Position numbers and translations under genes: made by a program
Part shown: piece after piece, positions 26,732 through 36,334 of the stretch
Layout: each line of letters begins with the position of its first letter
How positions within the stretch are numbered: the first letter of the stretch is position 1
Notes under the pieces: model-generated
The model's database searches: none
Told to the model about the DNA's origin: nothing
The model's input: only the letters and a program-made list of their open reading frames with translations
NCBI RefSeq assembly: GCF_028435365.1
Contig: NZ_JAGTJJ010000013.1
Span: forward strand, 62,001-126,000
Length of the DNA stretch: 64,000 bases
Reading direction: 5' to 3'
Source: Polyangium jinanense
GTDB lineage: Bacteria; Myxococcota; Polyangia; Polyangiales; Polyangiaceae

Positions 26732-28210
26732 ATGCATCACACGCTCGTAATTTCCGACATCCACCTCTGCGAAGTGGAGCCGGGGACGGGTCCGTGGATG
26801 CGTCATCGGCAGCGAGCTTTCCTGCCGGACGGCGAGATCGCAGGGATGCTGGAAGCGGTCCTCCACGCCGTCCGCGGGCAGCGGATGACGCTCGTGCTGA
26901 ACGGGGACGTCTTCGACTTCGACGCTCCGCGGGTGATCGACGGTCGCAGCGCCTGCCACGATCTCCCGCGCGACGCCGAGCACGGCGTGCCGGCGATCGC
27001 GGCGATCCTGAACGATCACCCGATCGTCCTGGAAGCGCTCGGGCGTGTCCTCGACGAGGGACACGACATCGTGATCGTGTCGGGCAACCACGACGTCCTG
27101 CTCACGCTGCCCGAGGTCCGCGCGCACCTCGCGGCGCGCCTCTGCGACGCCGCGTGCGCTTTGCGGGCGCGCGATCGCAGCCCGAGCGCGCGGGCCGCAA
27201 TCGCGGCGCGGATCCACTTCCGCGCGTGGATGCACGTCACGCCCGATCGTGTCGTCATCGAGCACGGCCACCTCTACGATCCCTACTGCAGCTACCGCTA
27301 CCCGATGGCCCCGTACGACGACGGCGGGCGCGAGATCGTGGCGACGATGGGCTCGATGGGGACGCGGCTGCTCGTCTCGCGGCTCGGCTACTTCAACCCG
27401 CACGACGACAGCTCCGTCATGATGACGAAGCTCGGCTACCTCCTGCACTGGGCGCGCTACTACCTCTTCTCGCGCCGCTGGCTCGCGCTCATCTGGGCGT
27501 TCGGCACCGCGCGGATCCTCGCCCGCCTCTGGCGATCACGGCGGCCCTTCTGCCGCGCGCGCTACCGCGGCAACGTGCTCGCCTGCGCCCGCGAGACGGG
27601 CGAGCGCGTCGCGGCCGTCGCGCGTCATGCCCGCCTCTTCGAGCCGCCGGCCGAGTCGCGTTTCCTCCGTGTCGTGCGCGAGCTCTGGGTCGATCACGTG
27701 TTCGTGATCCTCGTCGGCGCGGCGCTCGGCGCTCTCTTCATCAGCGCCGTGGGCATGCCGCTCGGGCTCCTCGGCGGGATCGTGCCGCTCCTCGTCTTCA
27801 TGCTCTACGATCGCCTCGTCCCCAAGCCTCCGCTCGCCGAGACGTGGCTGCGCGTCGGCCGCGTGATGCGGAACGTCGCGAAGATCCACGGCGCCCGCGC
27901 GGTCGTCTTCGGCCACACGCACAACCCCGAGGGCTCGTGGGAAGGTGACGTGTTCATCGGCAACAGCGGCTCGTGGTCCGCGGCCATGGATGGCCCTGAC
28001 GGCACCCCGCGCTTCGGCGAACACCCCTTCGTCTGGCTCACGAGCGACGAACAGGGCGCGATCACAGGCGGGCTCTACGCCTGGAAAGACAGCGCGATCG
28101 TCCCGCGTGTCGTCCGCGATCCACAGACCGAAGCGCCTCCGCACAGCGAGGCCCTTCTGCGCAGCGCCGAGGCTCCCGAGCTCCCCCGCGACGACGCGCG
28201 CGCGGTCTAA
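26732..28210 (+). CDS. Metallophosphoesterase with a membrane hairpin
   Basis: Calcineurin-like phosphoesterase of 492 residues. All metal-site motifs are present: SDIHL at residue 8, NGDVFDF, GNHD and the late GHTHN. This gives a two-metal active site for phosphomonoesters or diesters. Around residues 325-365, between the GNHD and GHTH motifs, a strongly hydrophobic hairpin (FVILVGAALGALFISAV then LLGGIVPLLVFML) suggests membrane attachment, which is unusual inside this fold. UDP-diacylglucosamine hydrolase-like or phospholipid substrates are possible. The stop overlaps the convergent transporter gene. Confidence 0.85.
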   Translation: MHHTLVISDIHLCEVEPGTGPWMRHRQRAFLPDGEIAGMLEAVLHAVRGQRMTLVLNGDVFDFDAPRVIDGRSACHDLPRDAEHGVPAIAAILNDHPIVLEALGRVLDEGHDIVIVSGNHDVLLTLPEVRAHLAARLCDAACALRARDRSPSARAAIAARIHFRAWMHVTPDRVVIEHGHLYDPYCSYRYPMAPYDDGGREIVATMGSMGTRLLVSRLGYFNPHDDSSVMMTKLGYLLHWARYYLFSRRWLALIWAFGTARILARLWRSRRPFCRARYRGNVLACARETGERVAAVARHARLFEPPAESRFLRVVRELWVDHVFVILVGAALGALFISAVGMPLGLLGGIVPLLVFMLYDRLVPKPPLAETWLRVGRVMRNVAKIHGARAVVFGHTHNPEGSWEGDVFIGNSGSWSAAMDGPDGTPRFGEHPFVWLTSDEQGAITGGLYAWKDSAIVPRVVRDPQTEAPPHSEALLRSAEAPELPRDDARAV

Positions 28211-29574
28211 GCCGCCGCGGCCTTCGCCGGCTCCTCGTCGGCGCGGTTCGTCGGGACGAACATCGACAGGATCACACCCGGGATCGAGGCCACGAACGCG
28301 AGCAGGAAGAACGTCGTGAACCCGACTCTCTGCGCGAGGTGCCCGCTCACCGAGCCTGCGAGCGTCGTGGCCAGCGACATGAGCGCGGTGCCGATCGCGA
28401 AGTGCGAGGCCCGGTAGGCGCCCTGGCAGCGCCGCATGATGAAGACCATGAACGCGGCCGATCCCGCGTAGGCCACGAACTGCTCGACGAGCACCACGGC
28501 GGTGATTGCCGCGATCCCCGGCCGCGTCCAGGCGAGCCACGCGTAGAGCGGGATCGCCGCGCTCTGGAGGATCGAGATCGGCTTCAGCGTCCGCTCGAGG
28601 CCGAGCCGCGAGACCACCATCCCGCCGAGGATCGAGCCCGCGATCGAGGACACCGTGCCCCACGTGCCGCTCACGAACCCGCGCTGCGCGAGGTTCAGGC
28701 CGAGATCCTTCAGGAAGGGCGTGTGCATCGCGAACATGAGCGCGTCGCCCGCGCGGAACGTCAGGATGAACGCGAGCACGAGCCCGACCCTGGGCTGACG
28801 CAGGAACGTGACGAACGCCTGCAGGTACGAAGCGTCGGCGTTTCGAACCACGCGCGCCTCGACCTCGGCACGCGCGGGCGCCGAGGGACGCGGCAAGAAC
28901 AACGCATGCCCCACGCCGAGGAGAAGCATCATCGCGCCCGCCGCGAAGAACGCGTAGCGCCACCCCCCCGCGATCCCCGCGAGCACCACGAGCCCGCCCT
29001 TCGCGACCAGCATCGCGACCCGGAACGCCGCCACGCGCAGCCCCGAGAACGCCGCTTGCCGCTTCTCGGGCAGCGCGTCGAGGTAGAACCCGTCCACCGA
29101 GATGTCCTGCGTCGCGGCGAGCACCGACACGGCGATGAGCCCCCACGTCACCACGAGCAGATCCCCGCGATCGGCCGGCATCGCGAGCGCGAGCACCGCG
29201 AGCCCGAGCGCGATCTGGGTCGCGACGACCCAGCCGCGCTTCTTGCCGTACATGTCGACGAGCGGGCTCCAGAGGAACTTCGCGTTCCACGCGAAGCCGA
29301 AAAACGCCGTGTATCCGATCGCCTGCAGGCTCGCGCCGAACGCCGTGAAGAGCTCCGCGCTCACCTGATGCACGATCGAGTACGGGAGCCCCTCGCCGAA
29401 GTACGTCGTGGCGACCCACGGTGCCGCGCGAAGCGGGCTCTCCGCGACCTTCTCCTCGGCCTCGCGCCGCGGTGCGTCCGGTGCCGCGTTTTTCGGAGGT
29501 GCATAGACCTCTTCGAGTGAAGGGCCCTGCGGGGCCGCCTCCGCTCCGGCGGACGCTCGTTCGACGACTGACAC
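28207..29574 (-). CDS. MFS transporter, AmpG/PAT-like
   Basis: Inner-membrane major facilitator of 455 residues with about twelve spans. After a 50-residue Pro/Glu-rich N-terminus it enters PWVATTYFGEGLPYSIV. The diagnostic ATQDISVDGFYLDALP, typical of AmpG/PAT-family permeases, follows span 4 or so, along with KFLWSPLVDMYG. AmpG relatives import muropeptides (GlcNAc-anhydroMurNAc peptides) for wall recycling; acetyl-CoA or siderophore transport is known for other PAT members. GTG at 29574 is the best start because the frame upstream has no Met and lacks transporter-like sequence. Confidence 0.85.
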   Translation of the reverse strand: MSVVERASAGAEAAPQGPSLEEVYAPPKNAAPDAPRREAEEKVAESPLRAAPWVATTYFGEGLPYSIVHQVSAELFTAFGASLQAIGYTAFFGFAWNAKFLWSPLVDMYGKKRGWVVATQIALGLAVLALAMPADRGDLLVVTWGLIAVSVLAATQDISVDGFYLDALPEKRQAAFSGLRVAAFRVAMLVAKGGLVVLAGIAGGWRYAFFAAGAMMLLLGVGHALFLPRPSAPARAEVEARVVRNADASYLQAFVTFLRQPRVGLVLAFILTFRAGDALMFAMHTPFLKDLGLNLAQRGFVSGTWGTVSSIAGSILGGMVVSRLGLERTLKPISILQSAAIPLYAWLAWTRPGIAAITAVVLVEQFVAYAGSAAFMVFIMRRCQGAYRASHFAIGTALMSLATTLAGSVSGHLAQRVGFTTFFLLAFVASIPGVILSMFVPTNRADEEPAKAAAA

Positions 29575-29760
29575 GTTGCCGAGTCCCCTACACCAGAAAG
29601 TTCCGACGGGCCCACCTTCCGGCCGACGCACCGCGGAAATACAGAGGGCCTCGTCCAGAAGGTAGCGGTTTTCGGCCGTCTCGGTTAGACGTGGAGACGA
29701 CATGTCGAGGCTCTGCCGGCGCCGCTCTGGGGCCACGGATTCCGTGATGGGGGAATCGCG

Positions 29761-31098
29761 GTGAACGTCTACACCCGACGCGAGGAGATGCGCTGGACGA
29801 TCATCGCGCTGACCGTGCTCGTGCTCTCGTTCGGAGGCGCGGTCGTGCGGCTCGTCACGGCCGAAGGACGGCTCATCCCCGACCCCGCGGCGATCGCCGC
29901 CGCGAAGGCCGCAGAGACCAAGGCGCAGCAGGCGAAGGCCTGCCAGACCGCCGCCGATCGGCTGAACACGGAGATCCCCGTGTTCAAGGCTTCCGCGAAG
30001 GCCGCGCGCCTCGCCGCGACGGCCACGCCGAGCGCCACGCCGCCGCCCACGAAAGGCAAGAAGCCGCCGCCGCCGAAGGAAAAAGAGCCCGACGTCGATC
30101 TCGCGTGGCCTTCCGCGCTCCCCGCCTACAAACAGGTAAAACTGCTCGCGCCGTGTCGTCCGCTCGTCGAGGGCGTGACCGGCGCCAAACCCGAGGCGGC
30201 GAAGGGCTGGGAAGCGGTCGCGACGGCGGCCGCCGTGACCGTCGGCGAGGACTACAAATCGCAGGTCGAGGCCGCGCGCAAGCTGCTCGCGGCGCTCAGC
30301 GAAGCGCCGGTCGACAAGGTGCTCGAGGCGACGAAGGAGGCCGAGGCGACGCTCCAGAAGGCCGCCGACGCCGAGCAGGAGAAGGCGAAAACCGCGCAGG
30401 TGCGCGAGCCCTTGCCGAAGGGCCTGCTCCCGCGCGAGCTCGCGGTTGGCCTCGGCGTGCTCATCGGCGTCGTCGCGCTCCTCGCGAGCTTCCTCAGCGT
30501 GCGCGCGGCCGCCACACGGCGCCTCTCGACGCTCCTGCCCCTGCGCGAGGCCGCGAAGACGGGGAACTCCGGCATGCAGGCCGCGGCCCTGCTCACGCTC
30601 GCCTCGCAGCACAACGGCGGCGAACCCGGCCTCGTCATCGGCGCCGGCGTGGGCGGCCTCATCGCCGCGATCGTGTTCCCGCTCGACGCCGACATCTTCG
30701 TCGCGGGCGTCATGGTCGGCCTCCTCCTCGGCCTCGGCTTCCAGTGGACCGTGCGCATGTTCGAGGGCCTCGCGAACTGGCGCACGCGCGCCACCGAGCT
30801 CGCGGACATCGAGAAGCCCGCGGTCCCCATCGTGCTCGTCCTCTCGACGGTGCACGTCGGCCGCGAGCCCGAGTTCTGGGCCTTCTTCAGCAAGCTTTCC
30901 GCGCAGGAGCAGGCCGCCACGGTCGCGCAGCTCGCCTCGCAGGCCGAGGAGCAGATCCTCGCCGCCGCCGACGCCGGCGCCGCCCAGCCCTACCCGCAGC
31001 AGGCCATGCCCCAGGGCTACCCCGGCGGCGGTTTTCCCCCGGGCGGCATGCCTCCTGGTGGCGGTTATCCGCCCGGCGGCGGCTACCCCGGCCGCTGA
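29761..31098 (+). CDS. Uncharacterised multi-span membrane protein with coiled-coil and Pro/Gly-rich tail
   Basis: No family recognised. The 445-residue protein starts at GTG 29761, with GGGGGA well spaced upstream. One span (about 11-30) is followed by a long Ala/Lys/Glu-rich, coiled-coil-like extracytoplasmic region (about 40-215) broken by a Pro/Lys-rich linker (PPPTKGKKPPPPKEKEP). A second span is at about 225-248 (LAVGLGVLIGVVALLASFL), and a hydrophobic hairpin at about 295-335. The tail is built of PPGGGYP-like repeats. Such architecture suits a membrane-anchored envelope spacer. It precedes a secreted hydrolase by 87 nt. Confidence 0.65.
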   Translation: MNVYTRREEMRWTIIALTVLVLSFGGAVVRLVTAEGRLIPDPAAIAAAKAAETKAQQAKACQTAADRLNTEIPVFKASAKAARLAATATPSATPPPTKGKKPPPPKEKEPDVDLAWPSALPAYKQVKLLAPCRPLVEGVTGAKPEAAKGWEAVATAAAVTVGEDYKSQVEAARKLLAALSEAPVDKVLEATKEAEATLQKAADAEQEKAKTAQVREPLPKGLLPRELAVGLGVLIGVVALLASFLSVRAAATRRLSTLLPLREAAKTGNSGMQAAALLTLASQHNGGEPGLVIGAGVGGLIAAIVFPLDADIFVAGVMVGLLLGLGFQWTVRMFEGLANWRTRATELADIEKPAVPIVLVLSTVHVGREPEFWAFFSKLSAQEQAATVAQLASQAEEQILAAADAGAAQPYPQQAMPQGYPGGGFPPGGMPPGGGYPPGGGYPGR

Positions 31099-31185
31099 AT
31101 CCGCAGAACTTTCTTCACGCGCCTGGCCGTCCGCGTCAATAAAGTGGCCTCTCCGCCGTATTCATGCGAGGAGGCAAAGACCCGG

Positions 31186-32259
31186 ATGCGCTTCTTTTCC
31201 CTTTCCTCGAAGAGCCTCTACCGCATCGGCGCGCTCGTCTCGTTCGTCGCAGCGAGCTCCCTCCTCGCGTCCCTGCCTGCGTCGGCGGAGGACGCCGCGC
31301 CCAAGCCTGAGGCCCAGGAAGCCAAGAAAGAGGCCGACAACAAGCCCGCGGTCCTCGTCGCGCCCAAGGCCGAGCCGGCCGGTGCGGCGGCCCCGAAGAG
31401 CGAAGGAAAGCAGGCGAGCGCGCCCGCGAAGAAGCGCCGGGGCGGCATCCACCCCTGCATGACCCCCGACCCGGGCTTCGGGATCTACGACCGCTGGTCG
31501 AACGAGCCCACGATCGGCCAGATGATCGCCCCGAAGAAGGGCGGCATCACGAAGAGCGGCGGCTTCGACCTCATCGTCCACTTCCACGGCCACGAGCCCA
31601 TCCGCAAGGAGTTCGTCAAGACGGCCAAGGGCTCGGTCCTCGTCGGCATCGACCTCGGCATTGGCTCGGGCGCGTACGCGCAGGGGTTTGCCGCGCCGAA
31701 CACCTTCACGCAGCTCCTCGCCAGCGTCGAGGCGGCGATGGCGAAGAAGACGGGCAACGCCAAGGCGCACGTCCGCAAGCTCGCGCTCTCGTCCTGGAGC
31801 GCGGGCTACGGGGCCATCGAACAGATCCTCCGCCAGCCGTCGGGCAAGCGCGTCGACGCCGTCATCCTGCTCGACTCCTTGCACACGGGCTACATCGACG
31901 AGCGCTCGAAGGCCCTGAAGGCGGGGCAGATCGACGTCTTCGTGGATTACGCCAAGCGCGCGGCCAAGAAGCAGGCGTTCATGTTCCTGAGCCACTCGTC
32001 GATCATCCCGCCCGGCTACGCGTCGACGACGGAGGTTGCGAGTTACGTCATCGGCGAGCTCAAGGGCAAGCCCAAGAAGGCCAAGCGCGCGGACGTGCTC
32101 GGGCTCGACCTCATCCGCCGCTACGACAAGGGCGATTTCCACGTCCGCGGTTACACCGGCGACGACAAGCCCGATCACTGCGCGCACATCGGACTCATGG
32201 CCGATATCGTGCGTGTCCATTTGGAGGCCCGCTGGAAAACGCCCCGCGGGAAGTCGTGA
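31186..32259 (+). CDS. Secreted alpha/beta-hydrolase-like protein
   Basis: Exported protein of 357 residues. ATG at 31186 follows GAGGAGG and begins a signal peptide (FVAASSLLASLPASA, cleavage near residue 35). A Lys/Ala/Pro-rich linker follows to about 85. The mature domain shows FDLIVHFHGHEP (His-Gly oxyanion strand), SSWSAGYG with likely nucleophile S205, the acid-bearing AVILLDSLHTGY, and a late HCAHIGL histidine. Together these make an esterase-like triad. The substrate is unknown. The S-x-S-x-G box is a variant of GxSxG. It would act in the periplasm or outside. Confidence 0.7.
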   Translation: MRFFSLSSKSLYRIGALVSFVAASSLLASLPASAEDAAPKPEAQEAKKEADNKPAVLVAPKAEPAGAAAPKSEGKQASAPAKKRRGGIHPCMTPDPGFGIYDRWSNEPTIGQMIAPKKGGITKSGGFDLIVHFHGHEPIRKEFVKTAKGSVLVGIDLGIGSGAYAQGFAAPNTFTQLLASVEAAMAKKTGNAKAHVRKLALSSWSAGYGAIEQILRQPSGKRVDAVILLDSLHTGYIDERSKALKAGQIDVFVDYAKRAAKKQAFMFLSHSSIIPPGYASTTEVASYVIGELKGKPKKAKRADVLGLDLIRRYDKGDFHVRGYTGDDKPDHCAHIGLMADIVRVHLEARWKTPRGKS

Positions 32260-32387
32260 TCGAACGCTTCGAACGACGCGCGTAATCGAGTCGCCACCTC
32301 CGCGAAGGCCATTTCGCAGGTGTTTCATTGCGTTTCGCTGTCGCGAAGTTCTTGACGTTTCGACGCAATCCCGTAACGGATGATCAC

Positions 32388-33401
32388 ATGGGTGGCATTG
32401 GCGTCGTTCTCAATCCTCGCTCCCGACAGAACCGTCGCGACCCGGCCGCGGCCTCGCGGCTGGCACGGACCCTCGGCGACCGAGGCGTCGTTCGCACCGC
32501 GCGGACGCGAGAGGACCTCGCTCGAATCGCGGAGGATTTCCGAAAACTCAAGATCGACGTGCTCGGCATCTCCGGCGGAGACGGCACGAATCACATCACC
32601 CTGACCGGATTCCTCGAGGTCTACAGCGACGAGCCGCTCCCGCCGATCGCGTTCCTGCGCGGCGGCACGATGAACACGGTCGCGAACGCCGTGGGCGTGC
32701 CCCGCGGCAAGCCCGACGGCCTGCTCGCCGCGCTGATCGCCCGCTACAACGAGCGCGGAAAAGGCTCGCTCCAGGTGGTCGAGCGCAGCACGATGCGAAT
32801 CAATGACCATTACGGGTTCATTTTCGGCACGGGCGCGATCCACGGATACATGGCCGAGTACTACCGGCACCCCGAGCCGAACCCCGTCCACGCAGCGAGC
32901 ACGCTCTACGAGGCCAGCAAGAACGTCCTGCTCGGGCTCAAGACGCCGGTCGCCGAGCGCTGGGAAGGCTCGGTCGAGCTCTCCGGCGGCGTGCGTTTGC
33001 CCATGCGGGACTACCTCTGCATCGCCGCGGGCACGGTCGACCAGATTGGCCTCGGTTTCCGGCCTTTCTATCGCTCGGGCCACGTCCCCGGCCGCTTCCA
33101 CATTCTCGGCATCCACACGACCGCGCTCGGGTTCGTCAAGAAGCTCCCGGACATCTGGCAAGCACGCCCGATGGGCGAGGAGCACACGTACGACCACCTC
33201 GCCGAGCACGCGATCCTGGAAGCTCGCTCGGGCGTGGTGCGGTACGTGCTCGACGGCGACCTGCACGAGCAGCACGGGCCGCTCGAGATGCGCGTGGGGC
33301 CGCGCGTCCAGATTGTCGTGGCACACAAGGCGGGCATTCGGCCGCCGGGCGGGAGCACCTTTGCGTTCCCCCCGCCCTGGATCCAGCCGGGCAATTCGTG
33401 A
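32388..33401 (+). CDS. Diacylglycerol/sphingosine kinase-like lipid kinase
   Basis: Cytosolic lipid kinase of 337 residues. It has the nucleotide-binding motif GISGGDGTN near residue 62 and the later LRGGTMNTVANA, both hallmarks of the DAGK catalytic domain; a C-terminal beta-sandwich follows. ATG at 32388 (MGGIGVVLNPRS) aligns with family starts. An in-frame ATG at 32328 exists, but a possible promoter (TTGACG, 16-nt spacer, TAACGG at 32352-32379) lies between the two, which favours the later one. A role in diacylglycerol recycling to phosphatidate is likely; the exact lipid is not evident. Confidence 0.85.
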   Translation: MGGIGVVLNPRSRQNRRDPAAASRLARTLGDRGVVRTARTREDLARIAEDFRKLKIDVLGISGGDGTNHITLTGFLEVYSDEPLPPIAFLRGGTMNTVANAVGVPRGKPDGLLAALIARYNERGKGSLQVVERSTMRINDHYGFIFGTGAIHGYMAEYYRHPEPNPVHAASTLYEASKNVLLGLKTPVAERWEGSVELSGGVRLPMRDYLCIAAGTVDQIGLGFRPFYRSGHVPGRFHILGIHTTALGFVKKLPDIWQARPMGEEHTYDHLAEHAILEARSGVVRYVLDGDLHEQHGPLEMRVGPRVQIVVAHKAGIRPPGGSTFAFPPPWIQPGNS

Positions 33402-33404
33402 CGC

Positions 33405-33878
33405 TCACGCCTCCGGCATCTCGGAGGCGTCGAGCCGTACCGTGACGAACGTCCCGTAGCTCATCACCGTCAGCGACTCGTGGTCGACGATCATCACGCG
33501 CACGCAACGCGCGGGCGCGGCGGTGCGGAGATCCTCGTACGGATCGAACGGAGCGTCCTCCGCGGGAGGGAGCGCCGATCGCAGGAAAGCGTGGACTTTG
33601 TCGCGGTGCCCGATGAGCACGCACGTGCCCACGGGCTCGTCGTCCTGGAAAAACAGCTCGTGCGCGGAGACGTCGACCACGAGCACGGCCACGTCCACGA
33701 CGTCGATCCCGCTCGTCACGCAGATCTGCTCGATCCGCGAGCAGACCGCGTTTTCCACGCTCCGAAAAAGGGCGATGCGACGGCGTTGCCCCTCCGTCAG
33801 CGAGGCTTCGGCGAGGAAATTCGACAGGCTCGCCGGGATCTCCGATCCCGCGGTGTCCTTGTTCTTGGCGTCCCCCAT
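33405..33878 (-). CDS. Hypothetical protein
   Basis: No family recognised. The 157-residue protein is soluble and acidic, with no signal peptide or membrane span. It begins with a polar segment, then a helix around FLAEASLTEGQRRRIALF, then alternating hydrophobic strands (VVDVAVLVVDVS, GTCVLIGHRD, CVRVMIVDHESLTVMS). This suggests a small alpha/beta domain. It is convergent with the lipid kinase, 3 nt between stops. G/C at third positions is as strong as in its neighbours, which supports real coding. Confidence 0.6.
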   Translation of the reverse strand: MGDAKNKDTAGSEIPASLSNFLAEASLTEGQRRRIALFRSVENAVCSRIEQICVTSGIDVVDVAVLVVDVSAHELFFQDDEPVGTCVLIGHRDKVHAFLRSALPPAEDAPFDPYEDLRTAAPARCVRVMIVDHESLTVMSYGTFVTVRLDASEMPEA

Positions 33879-34043
33879 GCTGTACCGCGAGGACCCCGCC
33901 TTCGGACGGGCCCGCCGCGCCTCCTCACAGGGGTTTTATGCACGAGCGTCGCCAACGCCCCCTTCCGCCAAAAAGGAACGTGCAGGGCGGGAACGTCGCA
34001 GAGCGGTCGGGATCGCCCGCTCCACGTGCTCCCGTCTTGCCCG

Positions 34044-35150
34044 TCAGGGTGCGGCCCCGAGCGCGGCCTTCGTCTCCGTTTGGATCACGAGCTGCTGACC
34101 CGCCGGCTGATTCGGCGATTTCAGGAGCGACTGCATCACGAGCGCGATCTGCCCCCGCTCGGGCATGAACCGGCTGTCGCCCACCTCGAGTTCGCCCTTG
34201 CCCCGCGACTCGTAGCGCTCGAGCGAGACGGGCACGTCCTTCGGCAAGCCGGGCAGGCCGAGCGTCGTGTTCGTCGCGTATTGCCGGACCTCGAGCGACA
34301 GCGTCGCCCGCTTGCCGTCGAGCTTCTCCACCTTCGCCACGCGGTACCGCAGGACATCCACGCCCGACGAGCGCGCCCGGTCGGTCACCATCCAGTACGC
34401 GCCGACACCGACCGGTTTGTCCGGCAAGGGCACCGTCGACGCGAGCACGGCGTCGATCAGCGAACCCGTCATGAGCTCGATGCCCGGGTTCGAGTCCTTC
34501 GGGTACTCGACCACGAGATCCGTGGCGATCCCGGAAGGCTGCAGGCGATAGCGGATCACGCTGTCCTTCAGATTCTTCAGCTCGGCCGGCACGTCACCGC
34601 GGATCGCGCGGACCGACGCGAGCTTCACGACCACGGGTTGTCCCGCCGGGGCCGCTTCGGCTGCTTTGTCGGTCTTCTTCTTGTCGTCCTTCGCCTTGTC
34701 GGCCTTGAACGCGATCTCGACGACGAGCGGCGGCAGCCCTTGTTGCGCCGCGCGCACCTGGAGCAGGAGCGTCGTCTTGCGCTCGTCGCCGCCTGCGAAC
34801 GCGTACGAGAGCGGGACCTTCGGATCACTGCCGTCGCCGAAGAGCTCGATCTTGGGCGCGGCCGTGGGCGCGTGGGCGGCGTCGGCCGCGGCGGGCTCGA
34901 AGATGCCGGTCTCGGGCGGGCCTCCTGCGGCGCCGTCCTTCGGGCCAGCGGACTGCGCGGGCGGCGCCTGGGCTGCGGCGGCGAGGGCCTCGCCGAGCTT
35001 GCCGCCGACGACGGGCCCGGTCTGGGCATCCGCGCCCGCGTCGGCGATGGGCGCCGCGGGCTTCTTCTCTTCCTGACAGCCGATCGTGGAGACCACGAGG
35101 CCGAGCGCGATCATGCTCGCGCATCGGGCTACGTTCGCGCGTAGAGCCAT
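34044..35150 (-). CDS. Putative lipoprotein of unknown function
   Basis: Exported protein of 368 residues starting MALRANVARCASMIALGLV. The hydrophobic segment ends in a near-lipobox STIGC followed by QEEKK, consistent with lipidation, although Thr at -3 is less usual. An Ala/Pro/Asp-rich linker runs to about 110. The remaining domain is strand-rich (YRLQPSGIATDLVVEYP, GVGAYWMVTDRARS), like proteins that bind or chaperone other envelope components. No family is recognised. It is divergent from a PEBP gene. Confidence 0.6.
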   Translation of the reverse strand: MALRANVARCASMIALGLVVSTIGCQEEKKPAAPIADAGADAQTGPVVGGKLGEALAAAAQAPPAQSAGPKDGAAGGPPETGIFEPAAADAAHAPTAAPKIELFGDGSDPKVPLSYAFAGGDERKTTLLLQVRAAQQGLPPLVVEIAFKADKAKDDKKKTDKAAEAAPAGQPVVVKLASVRAIRGDVPAELKNLKDSVIRYRLQPSGIATDLVVEYPKDSNPGIELMTGSLIDAVLASTVPLPDKPVGVGAYWMVTDRARSSGVDVLRYRVAKVEKLDGKRATLSLEVRQYATNTTLGLPGLPKDVPVSLERYESRGKGELEVGDSRFMPERGQIALVMQSLLKSPNQPAGQQLVIQTETKAALGAAP

Positions 35151-35324
35151 GGCGCACGATGTATCTCGTTTTCGCGAGGGTGTCAGGTCCGACCGGGCCG
35201 AACCGGTGGGGGGATCCGGGCGGCGCCCCCAAGCGTCCACCGGGGGATGGAAGGGCGACGCTGTGGGCCGCAGATGCTCCTTGCGCCGCGGGTGAAACGA
35301 AGACAGGCGCGCCGAGGAGGGAGC

Positions 35325-35789
35325 ATGCTGACGATCACGTCTGCCGCGTTCGGGCCGAACGGCCACATCCCGAAGGAGCACACCTGCGAGGGCGACGATC
35401 GATCCCCGCCGCTCGCGTTTTCGTCGGTCCCGCCGGGCACGCAGAGCCTGGCGCTCATCGTGGACGATCCGGACGCGCCGGATCCACGCGCGCCGAAGCG
35501 GACGTGGGTGCACTGGGTCGTCTACAACCTCCCGCCGACCACGACGGGCCTATCCGCGGGCGCTTCGCTGCCTACGGGCGCGCACATGGGGAAAAACGAC
35601 TGGGGCCGCGACGCGTACGGCGGCCCGTGTCCGCCGATCGGGCGGCACCGGTATTTCCACAAGCTCTACGCGCTCGACATGATCTTGCCGGACCTCGGGA
35701 CGCCGACGAAGGCCGAGCTCGAGCGTGCGATGGAAGGGCACGTGCTCGAGCACGCGGAGCTCGTGGGCACGTACGAAAAAACCGCCTGA
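35325..35789 (+). CDS. YbhB/YbcL family PEBP-like protein
   Basis: Small protein of 154 residues of the phosphatidylethanolamine-binding/Raf kinase inhibitor-like family. ATG at 35325 is preceded by GAGGAGG. Family motifs: SPPLAFSSVPPGTQSLALI, DDPDAPDP, WVHWVVYNLPP, and the signature GPCPPIGRHRYFHKLYALD. Cytoplasmic, without a signal peptide. Bacterial members bind small anionic ligands, but their role is unsettled. No operon partner is apparent; convergent with a response regulator. Confidence 0.92.
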   Translation: MLTITSAAFGPNGHIPKEHTCEGDDRSPPLAFSSVPPGTQSLALIVDDPDAPDPRAPKRTWVHWVVYNLPPTTTGLSAGASLPTGAHMGKNDWGRDAYGGPCPPIGRHRYFHKLYALDMILPDLGTPTKAELERAMEGHVLEHAELVGTYEKTA

Positions 35790-35806
35790 TCAGCGGCTCG
35801 TTCGCG

Positions 35807-36178
35807 TCACTTGCGGCTGGCCGCGATGGCCTGGATGTCCTTCAGGAGCTCGAGCGGCCGGAAGGGCTTGGCGTAGAACGCGGTTGCGCCGGCGTCGCGC
35901 ACGCGCGCGCGGGACTCCGGGTCGTCCATCGCGCTGATCACGAAGATCGGCAGATCCTTCGTCGCCTCGTGAGCGCGTAGGCGCGCGCAGACTTCGAAGC
36001 CGTCGAGCGCGCCGGGGAGCATGAGGTCGAGCAGCAGGATGTCGAACCGCTCGGTCGAGGCGAGCTCCACGGCTTTCGCTCCCGTGGCGACGCCCACCAC
36101 CTCGTGACCGCTCGAACCGACCAGCGTCTCGATCATCCGGCGGATGGCGTCCTGATCTTCGCAGACGAGCACTCGCAT
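35807..36178 (-). CDS. Single-domain response regulator (CheY-like)
   Basis: Receiver domain alone, 123 residues, from ATG 36178 (MRVLVCEDQDAIRRM). Acidic pocket E7/D8, phosphoacceptor D51 in ILLLDLMLPG, S82 and K104 in FYAKPFRP form a full phosphorylation site. There is no output domain, so it acts by protein contact, perhaps in a phosphorelay or on a kinase or motor. No histidine kinase is next to it. It is divergent from the PH-like gene. The upstream in-frame extension is not coding-like and was discarded. Confidence 0.93.
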   Translation of the reverse strand: MRVLVCEDQDAIRRMIETLVGSSGHEVVGVATGAKAVELASTERFDILLLDLMLPGALDGFEVCARLRAHEATKDLPIFVISAMDDPESRARVRDAGATAFYAKPFRPLELLKDIQAIAASRK

Positions 36179-36334
36179 GATTTCACTCGCTCCGGCCCCG
36201 AAGGGTCCGTTCGTCCCTTCTACATCGAGACCCGGGTGCGGGCCAGATCGAGCCGCTCCGATCGCCGCACCACCTCCCCCGCGCGAGGGGCGGGGGGTAT
36301 TGTCTCCAGGGTCACCTGCCCCCAGGTCCCGCTC

